64,000 nucleotides of DNA from Streptococcus sciuri. GTDB taxonomy: Bacteria; Bacillota; Bacilli; Lactobacillales; Streptococcaceae. The notes under the pieces were generated by a model, which saw nothing but the letters and a program-made list of their open reading frames with translations, searched no databases and was not told where the DNA came from. Positions within the stretch are counted from its first letter, which is position 1. Every line of letters starts with the position of its first letter. A program made the position numbers and the translations under genes. The DNA lies in NCBI RefSeq assembly GCF_024814375.1, contig NZ_JANUXX010000004.1, positions 1 through 64,000 of the forward strand, given 5' to 3'. Shown piece after piece: positions 46,846 through 57,026 of this stretch.

Positions 46846-48003
46846 ATGAGCAAAGAAATGCTAGAAGCCTTCCGTATTTTGGAAGAAGAAAAACACATCA
46901 ATAAAGATGATATCATCGATGCTGTGACAGAGTCACTAAAAGCAGCTTACAAGCGTCGGTATGGACAGTCAGAGAGTTGTTCAATTGAGTTTGATGAAAA
47001 GACAGGAGATTTTAAAGTTTTTACTGTTCGTGAGGTTGTGGATGAAGTGTTTGATAGTCGTCTGGAAATCAGCTTAAAAGATGCTCTTAAGATTAGTTCA
47101 GCCTATGAGTTGGGAGATAAGATTCGCTTTGAAGAATCTGTCAATGAATTTGGGCGCGTCGCAGCACAGTCGGCTAAGCAAACTATTATGGAGAAAATGC
47201 GTCGTCAGATGCGGGAAATTACCTATAATGAGTACAAAGAACACGAAGGTGAAATTATGACAGGAACGGTTGAGCGTTTTGATCAGCGCTTTATCTATGT
47301 CAATCTCGGTTCGCTCGAGGCACAGCTCTCTCATCAGGATCAGATTGCTGGTGAGAGCTTTAAGTCTCATGATATGATAGATGTTTATGTCTACAAAGTT
47401 GAAAACAATCCCAAAGGGGTCAATGTTTTTGTTAGTCGAAGTCACCCAGAGTTTATCAAGCGTATTATGGAGCGTGAGATTCCAGAAGTTTTTGATGGAA
47501 CGGTTGAGATTATGAGTGTGGCTCGTGAAGCTGGTGACCGTACAAAAGTTGCTGTTCGAAGTCATAATTCAAATGTAGATGCAATCGGAACAATTGTTGG
47601 ACGTGGTGGAAGCAATATCAAAAAGGTTATCAGTCATTTTCATCCAAAACGTATAGATCAAAAGACAGGTGTCGAGATTCCTGTTGAAGAGAACATTGAT
47701 GTTATTCAATGGGTAGAAGATCCTGCAGAATTTATTTACAATGCGATTGCTCCTGCTGAAGTGGATATGGTCTTGTTTGATGATGAAGATAGCAAACGGG
47801 CTACTGTTGTTGTTCCAGATAGTAAACTCTCTCTTGCAATCGGACGCCGTGGGCAAAATGTCCGCTTGGCAGCCCATTTAACAGGTTATCGTATTGACAT
47901 CAAGTCTTCTAGTGAATATGAGAAGCTTGAGGCTGAAAAGTCTAGAACTACTGATGAAGTGATGTTTGAAACAAATGACAAACAAGACACTATCGTAGAA
48001 TAA
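46846..48003 (+). CDS. nusA: Transcription factor NusA
   Basis: Binds RNA polymerase and nascent RNA and affects pausing and termination. 385 residues, the short Gram-positive form without C-terminal acidic repeats. N-terminal polymerase-binding domain, S1 domain near 130-200, KH domains with [12 protein letters not shown] and [17 protein letters not shown]. Confidence 0.96.
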   Translation: MSKEMLEAFRILEEEKHINKDDIIDAVTESLKAAYKRRYGQSESCSIEFDEKTGDFKVFTVREVVDEVFDSRLEISLKDALKISSAYELGDKIRFEESVNEFGRVAAQSAKQTIMEKMRRQMREITYNEYKEHEGEIMTGTVERFDQRFIYVNLGSLEAQLSHQDQIAGESFKSHDMIDVYVYKVENNPKGVNVFVSRSHPEFIKRIMEREIPEVFDGTVEIMSVAREAGDRTKVAVRSHNSNVDAIGTIVGRGGSNIKKVISHFHPKRIDQKTGVEIPVEENIDVIQWVEDPAEFIYNAIAPAEVDMVLFDDEDSKRATVVVPDSKLSLAIGRRGQNVRLAAHLTGYRIDIKSSSEYEKLEAEKSRTTDEVMFETNDKQDTIVE

Positions 48004-48024
48004 ACATAGAATTGGGGGTGTTTC

Positions 48025-48321
48025 ATGGCTAAAACAAGAAAAATACCTTTACGAAAATCAGTTGTGTCAGGAGATATTATTGATAAGCGTGACTTATTAC
48101 GTATTGTCAAAAATAAATATGGTGAGGTGTTTATTGATCCAAGCGGGAAACAAAATGGTCGTGGAGCTTATATCAAATTAGATAACAGCGAAGCTGCTCT
48201 GGCTAAGCAAAATAAGGTCTTTAATCGCAGTTTTTCCATGGATATACCAGACAGTTTTTATGATGAATTGATTGCTTATGTCGATCATAAAGTAAAAAGA
48301 AGAGAGCTAGGTCTTGATTAA
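48025..48321 (+). CDS. rnpM: YlxR / RnpM RNA-binding protein
   Basis: 98 residues of the DUF448/YlxR family, with ending [10 protein letters not shown]. Homologues bind RNase P RNA and influence its activity. The usual CxxC motif near the start is not seen here: the region reads RKIPLRKSVVSGD, with VVSG where many have CVxC. It overlaps the next gene by eight bases. Confidence 0.88.
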   Translation: MAKTRKIPLRKSVVSGDIIDKRDLLRIVKNKYGEVFIDPSGKQNGRGAYIKLDNSEAALAKQNKVFNRSFSMDIPDSFYDELIAYVDHKVKRRELGLD

Positions 48322-48619
48322 CATCGAAAAATTGTGCAATCTAATTGGTTTAGCGCAACGTGCAGGGTGTCTTGTCTCTGGTGAAGATCAGGTAGTTAAG
48401 CTTATCCGAGCACAAAAAGCGCAACTTGTCTTTTTAGCTAGTGATGCTAAGAGCAATCTGACCAAAAAGATAACAGATAAAGGTAAATATTATCAAATAG
48501 AAGTCTCCACAGTGTTAACAACATTGCAATTAAGCGCTTCTGTTGGCAAGGCACGTAAGGTTCTTGCCATAACAGACGCTGGATTTTCAAAGAAAATGAG
48601 GACTCTTATGAACGAATAG
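48314..48619 (+). CDS. L7Ae-family ribosomal protein-like (YlxQ)
   Basis: 101 residues of the L7Ae/L30e/Gadd45 fold that binds kink-turns. Core [34 protein letters not shown] (stretch near 12-45). TTG start inside the end of rnpM. Role probably RNA binding. It sits between rnpM and infB as in most Firmicutes. Confidence 0.88.
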   Translation: MINIEKLCNLIGLAQRAGCLVSGEDQVVKLIRAQKAQLVFLASDAKSNLTKKITDKGKYYQIEVSTVLTTLQLSASVGKARKVLAITDAGFSKKMRTLMNE

Positions 48620-48635
48620 AATAGGAGGACATAAT

Positions 48636-51380
48636 TTGTCAAAGAAGAGATTATACGAAATCGCAAAAGAAATCGGCAAGTCTAGTAAAGAAGTTGTCGC
48701 TTATGCCCAATCGCTAGGGTTGACAGTAAAAAGCCACTCATCTAGTGTAGAAGAAAGTGACGCTAAACGTATCGTAGCAAATTTTTCAGCATCACAAAAG
48801 TCTGATAAGGTTTCACAAAAGATGAAAGAAAAAGAGGCGGTAACGACAAAGTCGGTTGAAGGTCAAGAAGTCTCTAAATCTGATAAGGACTCTCAATCAC
48901 GGACGAATCAGACAAAACCGCGTAGTCGTAATTTTAAGGCGGAACGTGAGGCTAAGGCGCGTGAGCAAGAAACTCGCCGTCGAAATAAGCGCAAATCTAA
49001 TGATCGCAAGGCTAATCAAGATGATCACCGTGAAAAGCGCAATCAGAAATCCAATCAAAAGCATCATGAACGTCCACAGAATAAACAAAATCGCTCCGCT
49101 AATAATCGACCATCTGATAATCGTGCAAGCAAGCAAGTATCTAATAGTCGGATTGATTTTAAGGCAAGAGCAAAAGCACTAAAAGCTGAGCAAAATGCGG
49201 AATATTCTCGTATGAGTGAAGAACGTTTCCGTAAGGAAAAAGAAGCAAATTATCGAAAAGAGCGAGAACTAGCGCAAAAAGCTAAAGCTAAAGATGAAGC
49301 AAAAGCGCAACAAGAAGAAGCATTAAAGACAAAATCAGCTCAATCGTCTACTAAAGTGAGTATTATTCAAGAAATACCTGCTAAAGAGGTGGTTGATACA
49401 AGACGTAGAAAACAAAATCGTCCAGATAAGAGTCGCAATTATAATCGTGACGATAACGAGGACGAACCAAAACAAAGTAAAAATAAGAGAAATTGGAACA
49501 ATCAAAACCAAGTGAGAAATCAACGAAACAGTAACTGGAATCCTAAGAAAAATAAAAAAGGTAAAAATAGTCGAAATGCAGCACCAAAGCCAGTCACAGA
49601 GCGCAAATTTCATGAGTTACCAAAAGAATTTGAGTACACAGAAGGCATGACTGTTGCTGAAATCGCAAAGCGTATCAAACGTGAACCCGCTGAGATTGTC
49701 AAGAAACTCTTTATGATGGGTGTAATGGCGACACAAAACCAATCGCTAGATGGTGATACTATTGAACTTTTGATGGTAGATTATGGTATTGAAGCGCATG
49801 CTAAAGTGCAAGTTGACGAAGCTGATATTGAGCGTTTCTTTGTCGATGATGAATATCTTAACAAAGATAAGCTAGAAGAGCGTCCACCTGTTGTTACCAT
49901 CATGGGTCATGTTGACCACGGTAAGACAACTCTTCTTGATACCCTTCGTAATTCTCGTGTGGCAACAGGAGAAGCTGGCGGTATTACACAGCATATCGGA
50001 GCTTATCAGATTAATGCAAATGGCAAGAAGATTACTTTTCTCGATACACCAGGACATGCTGCCTTTACAAGCATGCGTGCGCGTGGTGCATCTGTTACAG
50101 ATATTACTATCTTGATTGTGGCTGCTGACGATGGTGTTATGCCACAAACTATTGAAGCTATTAACCATTCAAAAGCCGCAGGCGTTCCAATCATTGTCGC
50201 TATCAATAAAATTGATAAACCAGGTGCTAACCCTGATCGTGTTATCGGAGAATTGGCAGAACATGGAGTTATCTCAACATCTTGGGGTGGCGATAGTGAG
50301 TTTGTCGAAATCTCTGCTAAATTTGGACAAAATATTGATGAACTTTTAGAGACTGTTTTATTGGTTGCTGAGATGGAAGAACTTAAGGCAGATCCTACTG
50401 TTCGTGCAATAGGTACAGTCATTGAAGCACGCCTCGATAAAGGAAAAGGCGCTGTCGCAACTCTCCTTGTGCAACAAGGAACTTTGCATGTTCAAGACCC
50501 AATTGTTGTTGGTAATAGCTTTGGGCGTGTCCGTGCCATGGTCAATGATCTTGGGCGTCGCGTCAAAGTTGCAGAACCATCAACACCTGTTTCGATTACA
50601 GGGCTAAATGAAGCGCCTATGGCGGGTGATCATTTTGCAGTTTATGCTGATGAAAAGGCAGCTCGTGCAGCAGGTGAAGAGCGTGCTAAGCGTGCACTCC
50701 TCAAACAACGTCAAATGACCCATCGCGTTAGCCTTGAAAATCTCTTTGATACGCTTAAGGCAGGTGAAGTGAAATCGGTTAATGTTATCATCAAAGCAGA
50801 TGTTCAAGGCTCTGTTGAAGCTCTAGCAGCCTCTCTTGTTAAGATTGATGTCGAGGGTGTTAAGGTCAATGTTGTTCATTCGGCTGTTGGCGCTATCAAT
50901 GAATCAGACGTAACGCTTGCCGAAGCCTCTGATGCTGTCATTATTGGTTTTAACGTACGCCCAACAACACAAGCACGTCAACAAGCTGAAAGTGATGATG
51001 TTGAAATTCGTTTACACTCTATCATCTACAAGGTTATCGAAGAAGTCGAAGATGCTATGAAAGGTATGCTTGATCCGGAATTTGAAGAGAAAATTATCGG
51101 AGAAGCTATTGTTCGTGAGACTTTCAAAGTCTCTAAAGTGGGTACTATCGGAGGCTTTATAGTAACCAGTGGTAAGGTGACAAGAGATTCTAGTGTTCGT
51201 GTTATCCGTGATGGTGTCGTTATCTATGATGGTAAGTTAGCTAGCCTCAAACATTTCAAAGATGATGTTAAAGAAATTGGAAATGCCCAAGAGGGTGGTC
51301 TTATGATTGAAGGTTATAACGACATTAAGGTAGATGATGTGATTGAGGCTTATATCATGGAAGAAATTGAACGTCGCTGA
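48636..51380 (+). CDS. infB: Translation initiation factor IF-2
   Basis: GTPase that brings fMet-tRNA to the 30S subunit. 914 residues. The first 320 residues are a Lys/Arg/Asn/Gln-rich disordered part. The G domain begins [17 protein letters not shown] near 415, with DTPGHAAFT and NKIDKP. The C-terminal domains are complete. TTG start with AGGAGGA eight bases upstream. Confidence 0.96.
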   Translation: MSKKRLYEIAKEIGKSSKEVVAYAQSLGLTVKSHSSSVEESDAKRIVANFSASQKSDKVSQKMKEKEAVTTKSVEGQEVSKSDKDSQSRTNQTKPRSRNFKAEREAKAREQETRRRNKRKSNDRKANQDDHREKRNQKSNQKHHERPQNKQNRSANNRPSDNRASKQVSNSRIDFKARAKALKAEQNAEYSRMSEERFRKEKEANYRKERELAQKAKAKDEAKAQQEEALKTKSAQSSTKVSIIQEIPAKEVVDTRRRKQNRPDKSRNYNRDDNEDEPKQSKNKRNWNNQNQVRNQRNSNWNPKKNKKGKNSRNAAPKPVTERKFHELPKEFEYTEGMTVAEIAKRIKREPAEIVKKLFMMGVMATQNQSLDGDTIELLMVDYGIEAHAKVQVDEADIERFFVDDEYLNKDKLEERPPVVTIMGHVDHGKTTLLDTLRNSRVATGEAGGITQHIGAYQINANGKKITFLDTPGHAAFTSMRARGASVTDITILIVAADDGVMPQTIEAINHSKAAGVPIIVAINKIDKPGANPDRVIGELAEHGVISTSWGGDSEFVEISAKFGQNIDELLETVLLVAEMEELKADPTVRAIGTVIEARLDKGKGAVATLLVQQGTLHVQDPIVVGNSFGRVRAMVNDLGRRVKVAEPSTPVSITGLNEAPMAGDHFAVYADEKAARAAGEERAKRALLKQRQMTHRVSLENLFDTLKAGEVKSVNVIIKADVQGSVEALAASLVKIDVEGVKVNVVHSAVGAINESDVTLAEASDAVIIGFNVRPTTQARQQAESDDVEIRLHSIIYKVIEEVEDAMKGMLDPEFEEKIIGEAIVRETFKVSKVGTIGGFIVTSGKVTRDSSVRVIRDGVVIYDGKLASLKHFKDDVKEIGNAQEGGLMIEGYNDIKVDDVIEAYIMEEIERR

Positions 51381-51425
51381 CCCTATCGTTAGTTTTCCTA
51401 GTTTTTAAAGATAGAGAGGATTATT

Positions 51426-51779
51426 ATGTCAAATGCCTTTCGTGTAGATCGTGTCGGTATGGAGATCAAACGTGAAGTGAACGAAATTTTGCAAAAGAAA
51501 GTTCGTGATCCACGTGTGCAAAATGTCACGATAACAGATGTTCAGATGTTAGGAGATTTATCTATGGCTAAGGTGTTTTACACAGTTATGAGTGACTTAG
51601 CATCGGATAATGAAAAAGCTCACATCGGATTGGAAAAAGCAACAGGAACCATCAAACGTGAGCTTGGCAAAAATTTATCTATGTATAAGATTCCAGACTT
51701 AACCTTTATCAAGGATGAATCTATCGCTTATGGTAATAAAATTGATCAGATGTTGCGTGATTTGGAGAATAAAAGATAG
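51426..51779 (+). CDS. rbfA: Ribosome-binding factor A
   Basis: 30S maturation factor with a KH-like fold, 117 residues. Start [27 protein letters not shown] (first 30 residues) is typical. AGAGAGGA before the ATG. Last gene of the operon, followed by a csRNA gene in the same direction. Confidence 0.94.
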   Translation: MSNAFRVDRVGMEIKREVNEILQKKVRDPRVQNVTITDVQMLGDLSMAKVFYTVMSDLASDNEKAHIGLEKATGTIKRELGKNLSMYKIPDLTFIKDESIAYGNKIDQMLRDLENKR

Positions 51780-51807
51780 AAATCATTTTAGGACGTAGGT
51801 GTTTTTG

Positions 51808-51840
51808 TTTAAGTTTTCTTTAAGAGGGTTTAACTATACT
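51808..51840 (+). promoter_or_regulatory. CiaR-type promoter of csRNA copy 1
   Basis: Direct repeat TTTAAG-TTTTC-TTTAAG (51808-51824), ten bases, then TATACT (51835-51840). This is the CiaR binding arrangement described for pneumococcal cia promoters. Confidence 0.82.
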
Positions 51841-51846
51841 ATAAAT

Positions 51847-51914
51847 ATCCTAAAACTTTTCTTTTTCATAAATCTCCTGAGAGAGTCCTAGTGTACTGGG
51901 ACTCTCTCCTTTTG
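51847..51914 (+). ncRNA. cia-dependent small RNA, copy 1
   Basis: About 68 bases from the expected start point to a terminator with 13-base arms (AGAGAGTCCTAGT and ACTGGGACTCTCT) and a T run. The single-stranded part contains CTTTTTCAT and TCTCCT, complementary to a start region and a ribosome site. A near-copy lies at 57027. Together with the CiaR promoter this fits the csRNA family of streptococci. Confidence 0.85.
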
Positions 51915-51936
51915 TATTGACAAAAAAGCAAATCAC

Positions 51937-51965
51937 TTGATTTCAGGAGAGACTTAAGGTATACT
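51937..51965 (+). promoter_or_regulatory. Promoter of the DUF1304 gene
   Basis: TTGATT (51937-51942), 17-base spacer, TATACT (51960-51965). Confidence 0.6.
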
Positions 51966-52002
51966 AATCTCTGGTTATTTCATGTTTTAAAGGAGAGTAA
52001 GC

Positions 52003-52359
52003 ATGTCGTTTATAACGATTTTTTTTGCAACATTAGTTGCTTTTGAGCATTTGTATATTATGTACTTGGAGACTTTTGCGACACAATCAGATGCGACGAG
52101 TCGTGTTTTTAGTACGGATAAGGAAGAACTGAGTCGTTCGTCTGTTGATAGTCTTTTTAAAAACCAAGGAGTTTACAATGGTCTAATTGGTATTTTCTTG
52201 TTGTATAGTCTTTGGATAGCACACAGTGTGGAGTTGGTAACAGCCTTTTTACTTTATGTGGTTATAGTTGCTATTTACGGTGCTTTGACTGTTGATAAAA
52301 AAATCCTTTTAAAGCAAGCAGGACTTGCTATTTTGGCACTGCTTAGTCTTTTATTATAA
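52003..52359 (+). CDS. DUF1304 membrane protein
   Basis: 118 residues with four membrane segments. The family landmark EHLYIMYLETF is near 15-25 and NQGVYNGLIG near 53-62. AAAGGAGA precedes the ATG. Function unknown. Confidence 0.85.
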   Translation: MSFITIFFATLVAFEHLYIMYLETFATQSDATSRVFSTDKEELSRSSVDSLFKNQGVYNGLIGIFLLYSLWIAHSVELVTAFLLYVVIVAIYGALTVDKKILLKQAGLAILALLSLLL

Positions 52360-52386
52360 AAAACGAACCAATTGGTTCGTTTTTTT
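52359..52386. terminator. Bidirectional terminator
   Basis: Near-perfect palindrome AACGAACCA/TGGTTCGTT flanked by A and T runs, between convergent genes. Confidence 0.87.
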
Positions 52387-52390
52387 AACT

Positions 52391-53197
52391 TTAGCGAATA
52401 GTGATATCATCCTCCTTGCTTGTCACATTTAAGGAATTATCCTCTGAGTTGATGAGACGTTTTGTGATGTCTTGGGTATCTTCAGCGTTGTGGGTGATCG
52501 TGAGATGATAGTCATTGAGTGAAATATCAATACTGTCAGCAATAATCCTATTTTTTTGCTTGAAGGTTAGACCATTTCCCTCAAAGTCTCCATCTTTTAT
52601 ATTAATATTGGTACGAATTAAGGTGGATTGCTTCATATCTACAGTATTATCGCTAACGGTTATTTTACTATTTTTGAGAGTAATGTTTGTCATATTAAAA
52701 GAGCTCTGTGCGTTAATAGTGGTACTATTAAGATTTAAATTTTTGAGATTTAACTCACTATCATTTGTTGCTGTAATGCTTTTTAGTAGGCTATTTTGAG
52801 GTAAGGTGAGTGTGATAACACAATTAAAGCCCATTTGTTCTCTGATTAGGTCTAATAAACTACCTGAAATGTGTATGTTTTCACCTTTTAGTTGTCTAGT
52901 AATGTTTAGCTGATGGTTTTTAAATGTATAGTTTGTATCATAATATCCTGTTTGACGTCCTTTTATTTTTATATAAGTTAGCTTTGGTTTGGTGACATGA
53001 CCAGATGTGATGACAAGGGAACAATCTCCAGATATATTAACAGAGTCAATCGTATCAAGTGTTTTAGTGTATTTGTGGCTAGTGGTTTTTACCTTGGTCT
53101 TGATACTGTCTAGCCCACCTGTATAATAGCCAAAGAGAGCAATGAAAACACCTAATAAACTAAAGATAAATGCGATGCTTAATATAATTTTTTTCAT
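52391..53197 (-). CDS. DUF4097-type putative cell-surface protein
   Basis: 268 residues. One N-terminal membrane segment (5-25), then a beta-rich region with repeated short strands (SELNLKNLNLNSTTINAQSS and similar), as in DUF4097/adhesin-like solenoids. It overlaps the end of the upstream DUF1700 gene by four bases. Function unknown. PadR-DUF1700-DUF4097 trios often respond to envelope stress, by inference from the domains. Confidence 0.75.
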   Translation of the reverse strand: MKKIILSIAFIFSLLGVFIALFGYYTGGLDSIKTKVKTTSHKYTKTLDTIDSVNISGDCSLVITSGHVTKPKLTYIKIKGRQTGYYDTNYTFKNHQLNITRQLKGENIHISGSLLDLIREQMGFNCVITLTLPQNSLLKSITATNDSELNLKNLNLNSTTINAQSSFNMTNITLKNSKITVSDNTVDMKQSTLIRTNINIKDGDFEGNGLTFKQKNRIIADSIDISLNDYHLTITHNAEDTQDITKRLINSEDNSLNVTSKEDDITIR

Positions 53198-53775
53198 GCT
53201 TTTTCTCCTTTTTTAGTCAGTGTGTGAATGAGTAGTAGTAATCCATGTCCAAACCATTTGATGAACTGGTAGAAGATAAGACAAGCAAGCAGACTCCCTC
53301 CAATAGCAATCATTCCTATACCTAAGCTAAGACTAGCTGCTGATAAAGAAACTTGTTGCCAGAGTTGTATGGTATCAAATACGTAAAAGACACCTATAGA
53401 AAAGGAAGCTAGTAAGAGTCCAAAACCTGCTAGTATGATAGCAAAGAGAAAGAGGAAAGCTACTGCAAGAATAGCAAATAACGTAATAGCAAGAGGTAGT
53501 CCGATAGGTGCTATTAAGATGGCTAAAACAGCAATCCAAAGTTTTTGCTTGTAGGAGCGTGGTGTATCCTTACTAAGTGTTTCACCGAGTATGTTGTGAA
53601 TAATCTCACTAGCTGCTTCTCTAGGCGTACCTAGCTCACGGATAACCTCTTCTTCCTTGTCTCTACCAGCTTCATCAAAATATTCGGTGAAATATTCCAT
53701 TGCTTCCTTGTGGTCTGCTTCTTGAAGTCTGCACAAGTAATGATCCAATTCTGTCAGATATTCAGCTCTTTTCAT
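53194..53775 (-). CDS. DUF1700 (HAAS) membrane protein
   Basis: 193 residues. The soluble N-terminal DUF1700 domain (YLTELDHYL to EVIRELGTPREAASEI) is followed by about four membrane segments. Its start lies inside the end of the padR gene (14-base overlap), so the two are coupled. Such proteins are usually partners of PadR regulators. Confidence 0.82.
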   Translation of the reverse strand: MKRAEYLTELDHYLCRLQEADHKEAMEYFTEYFDEAGRDKEEEVIRELGTPREAASEIIHNILGETLSKDTPRSYKQKLWIAVLAILIAPIGLPLAITLFAILAVAFLFLFAIILAGFGLLLASFSIGVFYVFDTIQLWQQVSLSAASLSLGIGMIAIGGSLLACLIFYQFIKWFGHGLLLLIHTLTKKGEKA

Positions 53776-54091
53776 GTCTTATACTCCCTTCAATGATACC
53801 TAAGATAGTTGCTGTGTAAGTCTGCCATTCTTTTTTGAGAAAGGCAACCTCCTCTTTACCTGTTTCTGTGATATGATAGTATTTACGCTTACGCCCTTGG
53901 TATTTTTGAGAATAAGTTGTGACAAAACTTGCCTTTTCTAGTTTCTTTAAAATGGGGTAGAGAATGGATTCTTTGATATTAGCGACTAGTTTAATCGTCT
54001 GACTGATTTCATAGCCATAAGAGTCTTGCTGTTCGATGATAGCTAGTACCATGAATTCAATTACAACGGATGATGTTGGAAAATGTTTCAT
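53762..54091 (-). CDS. PadR-family transcriptional regulator
   Basis: 109-residue winged helix. DSYGYEISQTI near 23-33 and ESILYPILKKLEKASFVTTY near 38-57 are the PadR hallmarks. First gene of a three-gene operon that it probably controls. Upstream (54116-54138) AATATATT boxes flank a 7-base core, a candidate operator. Confidence 0.9.
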   Translation of the reverse strand: MKHFPTSSVVIEFMVLAIIEQQDSYGYEISQTIKLVANIKESILYPILKKLEKASFVTTYSQKYQGRKRKYYHITETGKEEVAFLKKEWQTYTATILGIIEGSIRHEKS

Positions 54092-54115
54092 AGTAATCTC
54101 CTTGTATAATATTTT

Positions 54116-54138
54116 AATATATTCGAAATAAATATATT
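54116..54138. promoter_or_regulatory. Candidate PadR operator
   Basis: AATATATT-N7-AATATATT, a dyad in the promoter region of the padR operon. In AT-rich DNA such dyads also arise by chance. Confidence 0.3.
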
Positions 54139-54261
54139 GTAATAGACGAAAAGAAGAAAGTCAATACCTATTAGAAAATAATATATAAAAATTTTAGCTA
54201 TTTTTTCTTTATCATTCTTCTATAAAGATAACCATTTTTCAATGATGTAAGACTTTATTAG

Positions 54262-54459
54262 AGTGGTGTTCGTATGGATGTAAAAATTGTCTTAGGGTTG
54301 TTATCAAGTAAGACGTCAGGTCTCGATAATGAGGTGCATGCTCTGGATTGTCTTCAAAAAGTGGCAAGTCTATTGCCAAAAGAACGCTTATATTTATCTC
54401 GCTAATGTATTTTTGCCTCTTGTGAGAGTAGTCATGAACTGTCTATTGACCAGCAATAG
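54262..54459 (+). pseudogene. Remnant of a MetE-like methionine synthase gene
   Basis: The frame reads MDVKIVLGLLSSKTSGLDN, then LLPKERLYLSR, a TAA, then CIFASCESSHELSIDQQ and a stop. This parallels the C-terminal MetE/YxjG-like domain: a VLGL-T/S-K strand, an LSPQCGFAS-type cysteine motif. The rest of the gene is absent. Only the last part of a vitamin-B12-independent methionine synthase-like gene is left. Confidence 0.65.
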
Positions 54460-54503
54460 TGAAAGGTCAGACTATTTATAAAGCGGTTTTAGGGATAAAA
54501 AAA

Positions 54504-54529
54504 CAAGCTTATAAGGAGCTTGCTTTTTT
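54504..54529. terminator. Bidirectional terminator before the EgtU-like gene
   Basis: CAAGCT and AGCTTG arms with flanking A and T runs. Confidence 0.7.
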
Positions 54530-54592
54530 ACTGTTAATCAGTCGATTATGGTTAGTGACTTTTTTAGACGAATGGAATAAAGTTTAGTTTTT

Positions 54593-56107
54593 TTAGAGTA
54601 GGTGGCACTTGTTCAGATAGTTTTTGGCAATGGTTATTGCGGACTTTCCCTTGACAGCGACAGTATAGTTCATCTCTTGCATATCTTTTTCAGAAATTTT
54701 ACCTGCTAGTGTATTGAGGGCTTTTACAACCTGAGGGTATTGTTTAGCGGTATGTTCTGTCATGAGAGGTGCCCCTTGATAGGGTGGAAAGAGTTGTTTA
54801 TCATCTTTTAGTGTGGTTAGGTTGTACTTTATTAATTCGCTATCTGTTGAGTAGGCGTCAATTATCTGCACTGCATTAGTAGTGATTGCTTGGTACCTGA
54901 GAGAAGGCTCCATAGTAGAGACAGTAAGGTCTAAGTTGTAGCGATTTTGAAGTCCTAAATTCCCATCTTCACGGTCATTAAATTCTAATGTAAAGCCTGC
55001 TTTTGCACTGTTTTCTACCTTTTTTAGGTCAGAAATAGCATGCAAGCCATGTTCTTTGGCGTAGTTTTTTTGGACTGCTATTGCATAAGTATTTTGATAA
55101 GCCATTGGCTTAAGGAGTGTTAGTTTATCTTGCTTTAAAATTCCCATCTTTGCAGCTTGATAGACAGCGTTGGGGTCGTTTGAGACTTGGGGTGGTTCTT
55201 TGAGTAGACTTGAGGTAATGGTTCCTGTAAATTCAGGATAGATGTCGATATCCCCAGATTTTAAAGCTTCATAGAGAAAAGAGGTCTTGCCAAAGTTGGG
55301 TTTGAGGACAACGTGGATGTTTGTCTTATCCTCAATGAGGAGTTTATACATGCTGATGAGAATGTCGGGTTCAACGCCTAGTTTCCCAGCAATAACAAGT
55401 GTTTCTTGTTTTTCTTTTGGTAGCCATCTTGGTGTATAAGACATTCCCAAACCTACAACCATAATAAGAAGTGATAGAAGAATCGTTTTTGGCTTTGCTT
55501 TTTCTAAAATACCAATGATAAGGTTAAATAATAGAGCTAGTAAAGCAGATGAGATAGCACCGATAAGAATGAGTGAAGGGCTGTTGCGGTCGATTCCCAA
55601 TAGGATAAAAGAGCCAAGTCCTCCTGCACCGACAAGGCTAGCAAGGGTCGCTGTTCCTATGGTAATAACTGCTGAGGTGCGTACACCTGAGATGATGATA
55701 GGAAGGCTAAGCACTAGTTCAAACTTTTTGAGGCGCTCCCAGCGTGTCATTCCAAAAGCTGTAGCAGCCTCAATCAGATTGGGGTCAATGTGTTGATTAG
55801 CAGTGATGGTGTTTTGCAAAATGGGAAAAAGAGCATAGAGGATAAGTGCAACAGTTGCAGGCCGTGTTCCGATTCCCATAAAAGGGATAAATAATCCCAG
55901 TAAAGCAAGAGAAGGAATGGTTTGAAAGATTCCTGTGATGTTTAGGATAAACTTACTTAGGTGCTTGTAGTGACTGAGGATAATACCCAGTGGAATGGCT
56001 ATCAGCATAGCAAGAAGTAAACTCAATAGGGAGATTTGCAAATGTTCTAGTAGGCTAATTGTCCATTCATTAAAACGCTCTGTAAAAGTTGAAATGAGTG
56101 CTGTCAT
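54593..56107 (-). CDS. egtU: ABC importer permease-binding protein fusion, probably ergothioneine transporter EgtU
   Basis: 504 residues. Residues 1-215 are a permease with six membrane segments ([34 protein letters not shown]). Residues from about 230 are an OpuBC/ProX-type binding domain ([48 protein letters not shown]). The fusion and these blocks closely follow the pneumococcal protein now known as EgtU, formerly annotated as a choline/betaine transporter. Ligand specificity is inferred from similarity by eye. Confidence 0.78.
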   Translation of the reverse strand: MTALISTFTERFNEWTISLLEHLQISLLSLLLAMLIAIPLGIILSHYKHLSKFILNITGIFQTIPSLALLGLFIPFMGIGTRPATVALILYALFPILQNTITANQHIDPNLIEAATAFGMTRWERLKKFELVLSLPIIISGVRTSAVITIGTATLASLVGAGGLGSFILLGIDRNSPSLILIGAISSALLALLFNLIIGILEKAKPKTILLSLLIMVVGLGMSYTPRWLPKEKQETLVIAGKLGVEPDILISMYKLLIEDKTNIHVVLKPNFGKTSFLYEALKSGDIDIYPEFTGTITSSLLKEPPQVSNDPNAVYQAAKMGILKQDKLTLLKPMAYQNTYAIAVQKNYAKEHGLHAISDLKKVENSAKAGFTLEFNDREDGNLGLQNRYNLDLTVSTMEPSLRYQAITTNAVQIIDAYSTDSELIKYNLTTLKDDKQLFPPYQGAPLMTEHTAKQYPQVVKALNTLAGKISEKDMQEMNYTVAVKGKSAITIAKNYLNKCHLL

Positions 56108-56108
56108 A

Positions 56109-56831
56109 CTAATTCTCCGTATTAAAAAGACTGGCTACAAAATCATTTTGAGGGTTTTCTTTGATAGCTTGAGGTGTATCCACTTGGATAACTTTACCTT
56201 GATTGATGATACAAATGCGATCAGCTAATTGCAAAGCCTCTTTCATATCATGGGTGACAAAGACAAGTGTCATGCCAATCTCTTTTTGTAGGCTCTTTGT
56301 CAACTCTTGCAATTGCCTGCGTGAGATAGGGTCAAGCGCTGAAAAAGGCTCATCCATCAAAAGCAGTTTAGGCTTGGCAATAATGGCACGTAAAATACCA
56401 ATACGTTGTTGCTCGCCACCAGACAACTCTCTTGGGTAGCGGTGACGGTATATGTTGGGCTCAAGCCCCACTCTTTGGAGCAGAGCATCGCTAGCTTCTC
56501 TACGTTGACTAGCTTCCCACCCTTTCATCTCTGGGATAAGCTCGATGTTTTCTGCAACGGTGAGATTTGGAAAGAGAGCGATTTGTTGCAATACATAGCC
56601 TGTCTCAAGACGTAATTGCCTGAGCTTGAGGGTATTGATAGCAACACCGTATCGCATGATACTGCCAGATGTTGGTTCAATCAGACGATTAAGCATTTTT
56701 AGCAGTGTTGTTTTGCCACTGCCACTAGGACCTACCAGTACAAAAAATTCTCCCTGCTTGATGTTAAATGTTATATCGGATAAAACGGTTTTCTCTCCAT
56801 ATTGTTGATTGACGTGTGAAAAGTGAATCAT
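56109..56831 (-). CDS. egtV: ABC importer ATPase, probably EgtV
   Basis: 240 residues. Walker [10 protein letters not shown] near 34-42, signature [14 protein letters not shown] near 133, Walker [13 protein letters not shown]. It is close to OpuCA but stops before the CBS domains, as in the EgtUV and similar systems. It is upstream of the permease fusion by one base. Confidence 0.83.
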   Translation of the reverse strand: MIHFSHVNQQYGEKTVLSDITFNIKQGEFFVLVGPSGSGKTTLLKMLNRLIEPTSGSIMRYGVAINTLKLRQLRLETGYVLQQIALFPNLTVAENIELIPEMKGWEASQRREASDALLQRVGLEPNIYRHRYPRELSGGEQQRIGILRAIIAKPKLLLMDEPFSALDPISRRQLQELTKSLQKEIGMTLVFVTHDMKEALQLADRICIINQGKVIQVDTPQAIKENPQNDFVASLFNTEN

Positions 56832-56987
56832 GACTGTCCCTTTCTATTTATTTTTTCTATGATTTTTTAAAGAAGACATAAAAATGCTGATTTAGTAGTG
56901 TTTTATTGAGAACAAACATATAATACTTAATAGAATGATTCAAATCAAGGTAAAATGAGATAAAAAAGTTTTGATGTTATCAGTAGG

Positions 56988-57020
56988 TTTAAGGTTTCTT
57001 TAAGGAAGGATAGTTATATT
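56988..57020 (+). promoter_or_regulatory. CiaR-type promoter of csRNA copy 2
   Basis: TTTAAG-GTTTC-TTTAAG (56988-57004), ten bases, then TATATT (57015-57020). Confidence 0.82.
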
Positions 57021-57026
57021 ATAAAT

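Noticed and set aside
48897-49613. Hydrophobic minus-strand frames opposite the infB N-terminus
   Set aside because: They are shadows of the Lys/Asn/Gln-rich infB codons; no ribosome site or family match.
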